Source: Flexithrix dorotheae DSM 6795
GTDB lineage: Bacteria > Bacteroidota > Bacteroidia > Cytophagales > Flammeovirgaceae
DNA length: 64,000 nucleotides
Direction: 5' to 3'
NCBI RefSeq assembly: GCF_000379765.1
Contig: NZ_KB903465.1
Location: forward strand, 248,001 to 312,000
Shown here: one piece after another, positions 62,946-64,000 of the stretch
How the letters are laid out: every line of letters starts with the position of its first letter
Numbering within the stretch: the stretch's first letter is position 1
Translations under genes and position numbers: made by a program
Notes under the pieces: generated by a model
What the model saw: only the letters and a program-made list of their open reading frames with translations
Told to the model about the DNA's origin: nothing
Databases searched by the model: none

Positions 62946-64000
62946 TTATTTGCCTGAAATCATTTCAAAGCTTTTACTGATGAATGCAGTTAAATTGGCT
63001 CCAGTTAATAATCCCTGAGACAATAAGCCAAGATCATAAGCCTGCTTCGCCAAAGCTTTTTGATCCTCTTCTCCTTCCGTTTTCAGGATTTTATCAATCA
63101 AAGGATGATTCCCATTAATGGTTACGGTTTGTGAGTTTGGCATTGCTCCGAACATATTCATTCCCTGCATTTCAGACATCTCCTGCATTCTTCTCATAAA
63201 CTCAGGAACCGTAATAGTTACAGGAGCTTCATCTACTCCCATGCCGAGTACCTCTGGTTCCAGTTTCTCATCTCCAATCGCTTTTTTGAAGATTTCTTTC
63301 ACCTTTCCTTCGTCATCTTTACTCAATACTGACTCGAGTTTATCATCCTTCTCTACTAATTTATTCACGACCTCTGAGTCAACTCTTTTCAGAGTTACAT
63401 TTTCCAGCTTTTGCTCTAATACACCAATAAAATGAGTATCAATAATTTCATCAAACTTAAGGATATCATAATCCTTTTTCTTTGCAGCCTGGATATAAGA
63501 ATCCTGCTTTCCAGGTTCAGTGGTGTAAATAATTACTCTTTTCTTATCCTTATCAGTCTGATTTGCTTCTATTTTAGCCAGGTATTCTTCGAAAGTAAAA
63601 AACTCATTACCAAGGTTTTTAAGTAACCCGAATCCTTTTGCTCTATCATAAAATTTCTCATCACTGATCATTCCGTACTTCACAAACAATCCGATGCTTT
63701 CCCATTTTTGCTGATAAGACTCTCTGTCATTTTTGAATAAATCGCCCAGTTTATCCGCTACTTTTCTGGTAATGTAGCTATTAATTTTCTTTACATTACT
63801 GTCAGCCTGAAGGTAGCTTCTGGATACATTCAAAGGAATATCTGGGGAATCTATCACCCCATGCATCAGGGTTAAAAATTCAGGAACAATTTCCTTTACT
63901 TCATCAGTAATGAATACCTGCCGGGAATAAAGCTGGATTTTATCTTTATGTTGGGTAATATCCTGTCTTACTTTTGGAAAGTAAAGAATTCCTGTCAGAT
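62946..64000 (-). CDS. htpG: Molecular chaperone HtpG (Hsp90), C-terminal part, 5' end off window
   Basis: The reading frame stays open from its stop at 62946 to the right edge, so only the middle and C-terminal domains are present. LYFPKVRQDITQHKDKIQLYSRQVFITDEVKEIVPEFL and SPDIPLNVSRSYLQ are Hsp90 middle-domain motifs; the C-terminal region (about 200 residues) carries VDSEVVNKLVEKDDKL and the hydrophobic tail. It assists folding of client proteins in the cytoplasm with ATP; the ATPase domain is outside the window. The ATG at 63866 is internal and not the true start. Confidence 0.93.
   Translation of the reverse strand, partial: LTGILYFPKVRQDITQHKDKIQLYSRQVFITDEVKEIVPEFLTLMHGVIDSPDIPLNVSRSYLQADSNVKKINSYITRKVADKLGDLFKNDRESYQQKWESIGLFVKYGMISDEKFYDRAKGFGLLKNLGNEFFTFEEYLAKIEANQTDKDKKRVIIYTTEPGKQDSYIQAAKKKDYDILKFDEIIDTHFIGVLEQKLENVTLKRVDSEVVNKLVEKDDKLESVLSKDDEGKVKEIFKKAIGDEKLEPEVLGMGVDEAPVTITVPEFMRRMQEMSEMQGMNMFGAMPNSQTVTINGNHPLIDKILKTEGEEDQKALAKQAYDLGLLSQGLLTGANLTAFISKSFEMISGK

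Overview
The window looks like a chromosome segment of a Bacteroidota bacterium, most likely order Cytophagales. This rests on the AT-rich sequence, a two-helix TonB, a UpxY-type NusG paralogue, HU-like/DUF4469 and TPR-CHAT proteins, and many lipoproteins and sulfatase-type genes. No rRNA or tRNA gene was recognised, so the placement is by protein families only.

Layout. (1) 1-3492 (-): 5' part of a giant secreted parallel beta-helix protein with CBM60-like modules and a PKD domain, cut by the left edge. (2) 3.5-17.9 kb: housekeeping and mixed genes (orphan Hpt protein, M23 peptidase, TonB, M42 aminopeptidase, DtxR-type regulator, a glycosyltransferase, YchF, a methyltransferase, a small secreted protein, a saccharopine-dehydrogenase-like reductase, a membrane protein, a sulfatase). 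(3) 18.2-51.1 kb: a surface-polysaccharide locus read almost entirely on the minus strand. It starts with a UpxY/NusG-like antiterminator (51060) and a UDP-glucuronate 4-epimerase. It continues with a nonulosonic-acid set (neuB, neuC, neuA), an AsnB-type amidotransferase, Wzx flippase, FkbM methyltransferase, a run of GT4 glycosyltransferases, Wzy polymerase, a CapK-type ligase, a WbuB-like transferase, an MBOAT O-acyltransferase with an SGNH-like partner, and the wlbABCD-type set for UDP-ManNAc3NAcA. It ends at a WecA-like initiating phosphoglycosyltransferase (18261). The genes describe a Wzx/Wzy-type polymer carrying a diacetamido uronic acid and a sialic-acid-like sugar, with acyl and methyl decorations. 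(4) 51.7-58.2 kb: two tandem TPR-CHAT caspase-like membrane proteins preceded by a small lipoprotein. (5) 58.5-62.9 kb (+): O-methyltransferase, 4-hydroxyphenylpyruvate dioxygenase, UbiA prenyltransferase and a STAS-like protein, which may form a homogentisate-derived prenylquinone or meroterpenoid pathway. (6) 62.9-64 kb (-): C-terminal part of htpG, cut by the right edge.

The most unusual content is intergenic. Several families of palindromic repeats cluster at both ends of the polysaccharide locus but are absent from its tightly packed core (about 22.9-45.3 kb). They are a four-hairpin chain element (about 19.42 and 48.63 kb), a GC-rich element with a 20-nt core that flanks a DUF559 nuclease gene inserted between neuC and neuB, an array of seven self-complementary 22-23 nt units next to an HU-like/DUF4469 gene, a MITE-like element bounded by CCTTCAAAA/TTTTTGAAGG, and telomere-like TTAGGGG arrays that begin at stop codons on the sense strand.

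Start codons: about 12 of 27 genes of the polysaccharide locus appear to use TTG or GTG.
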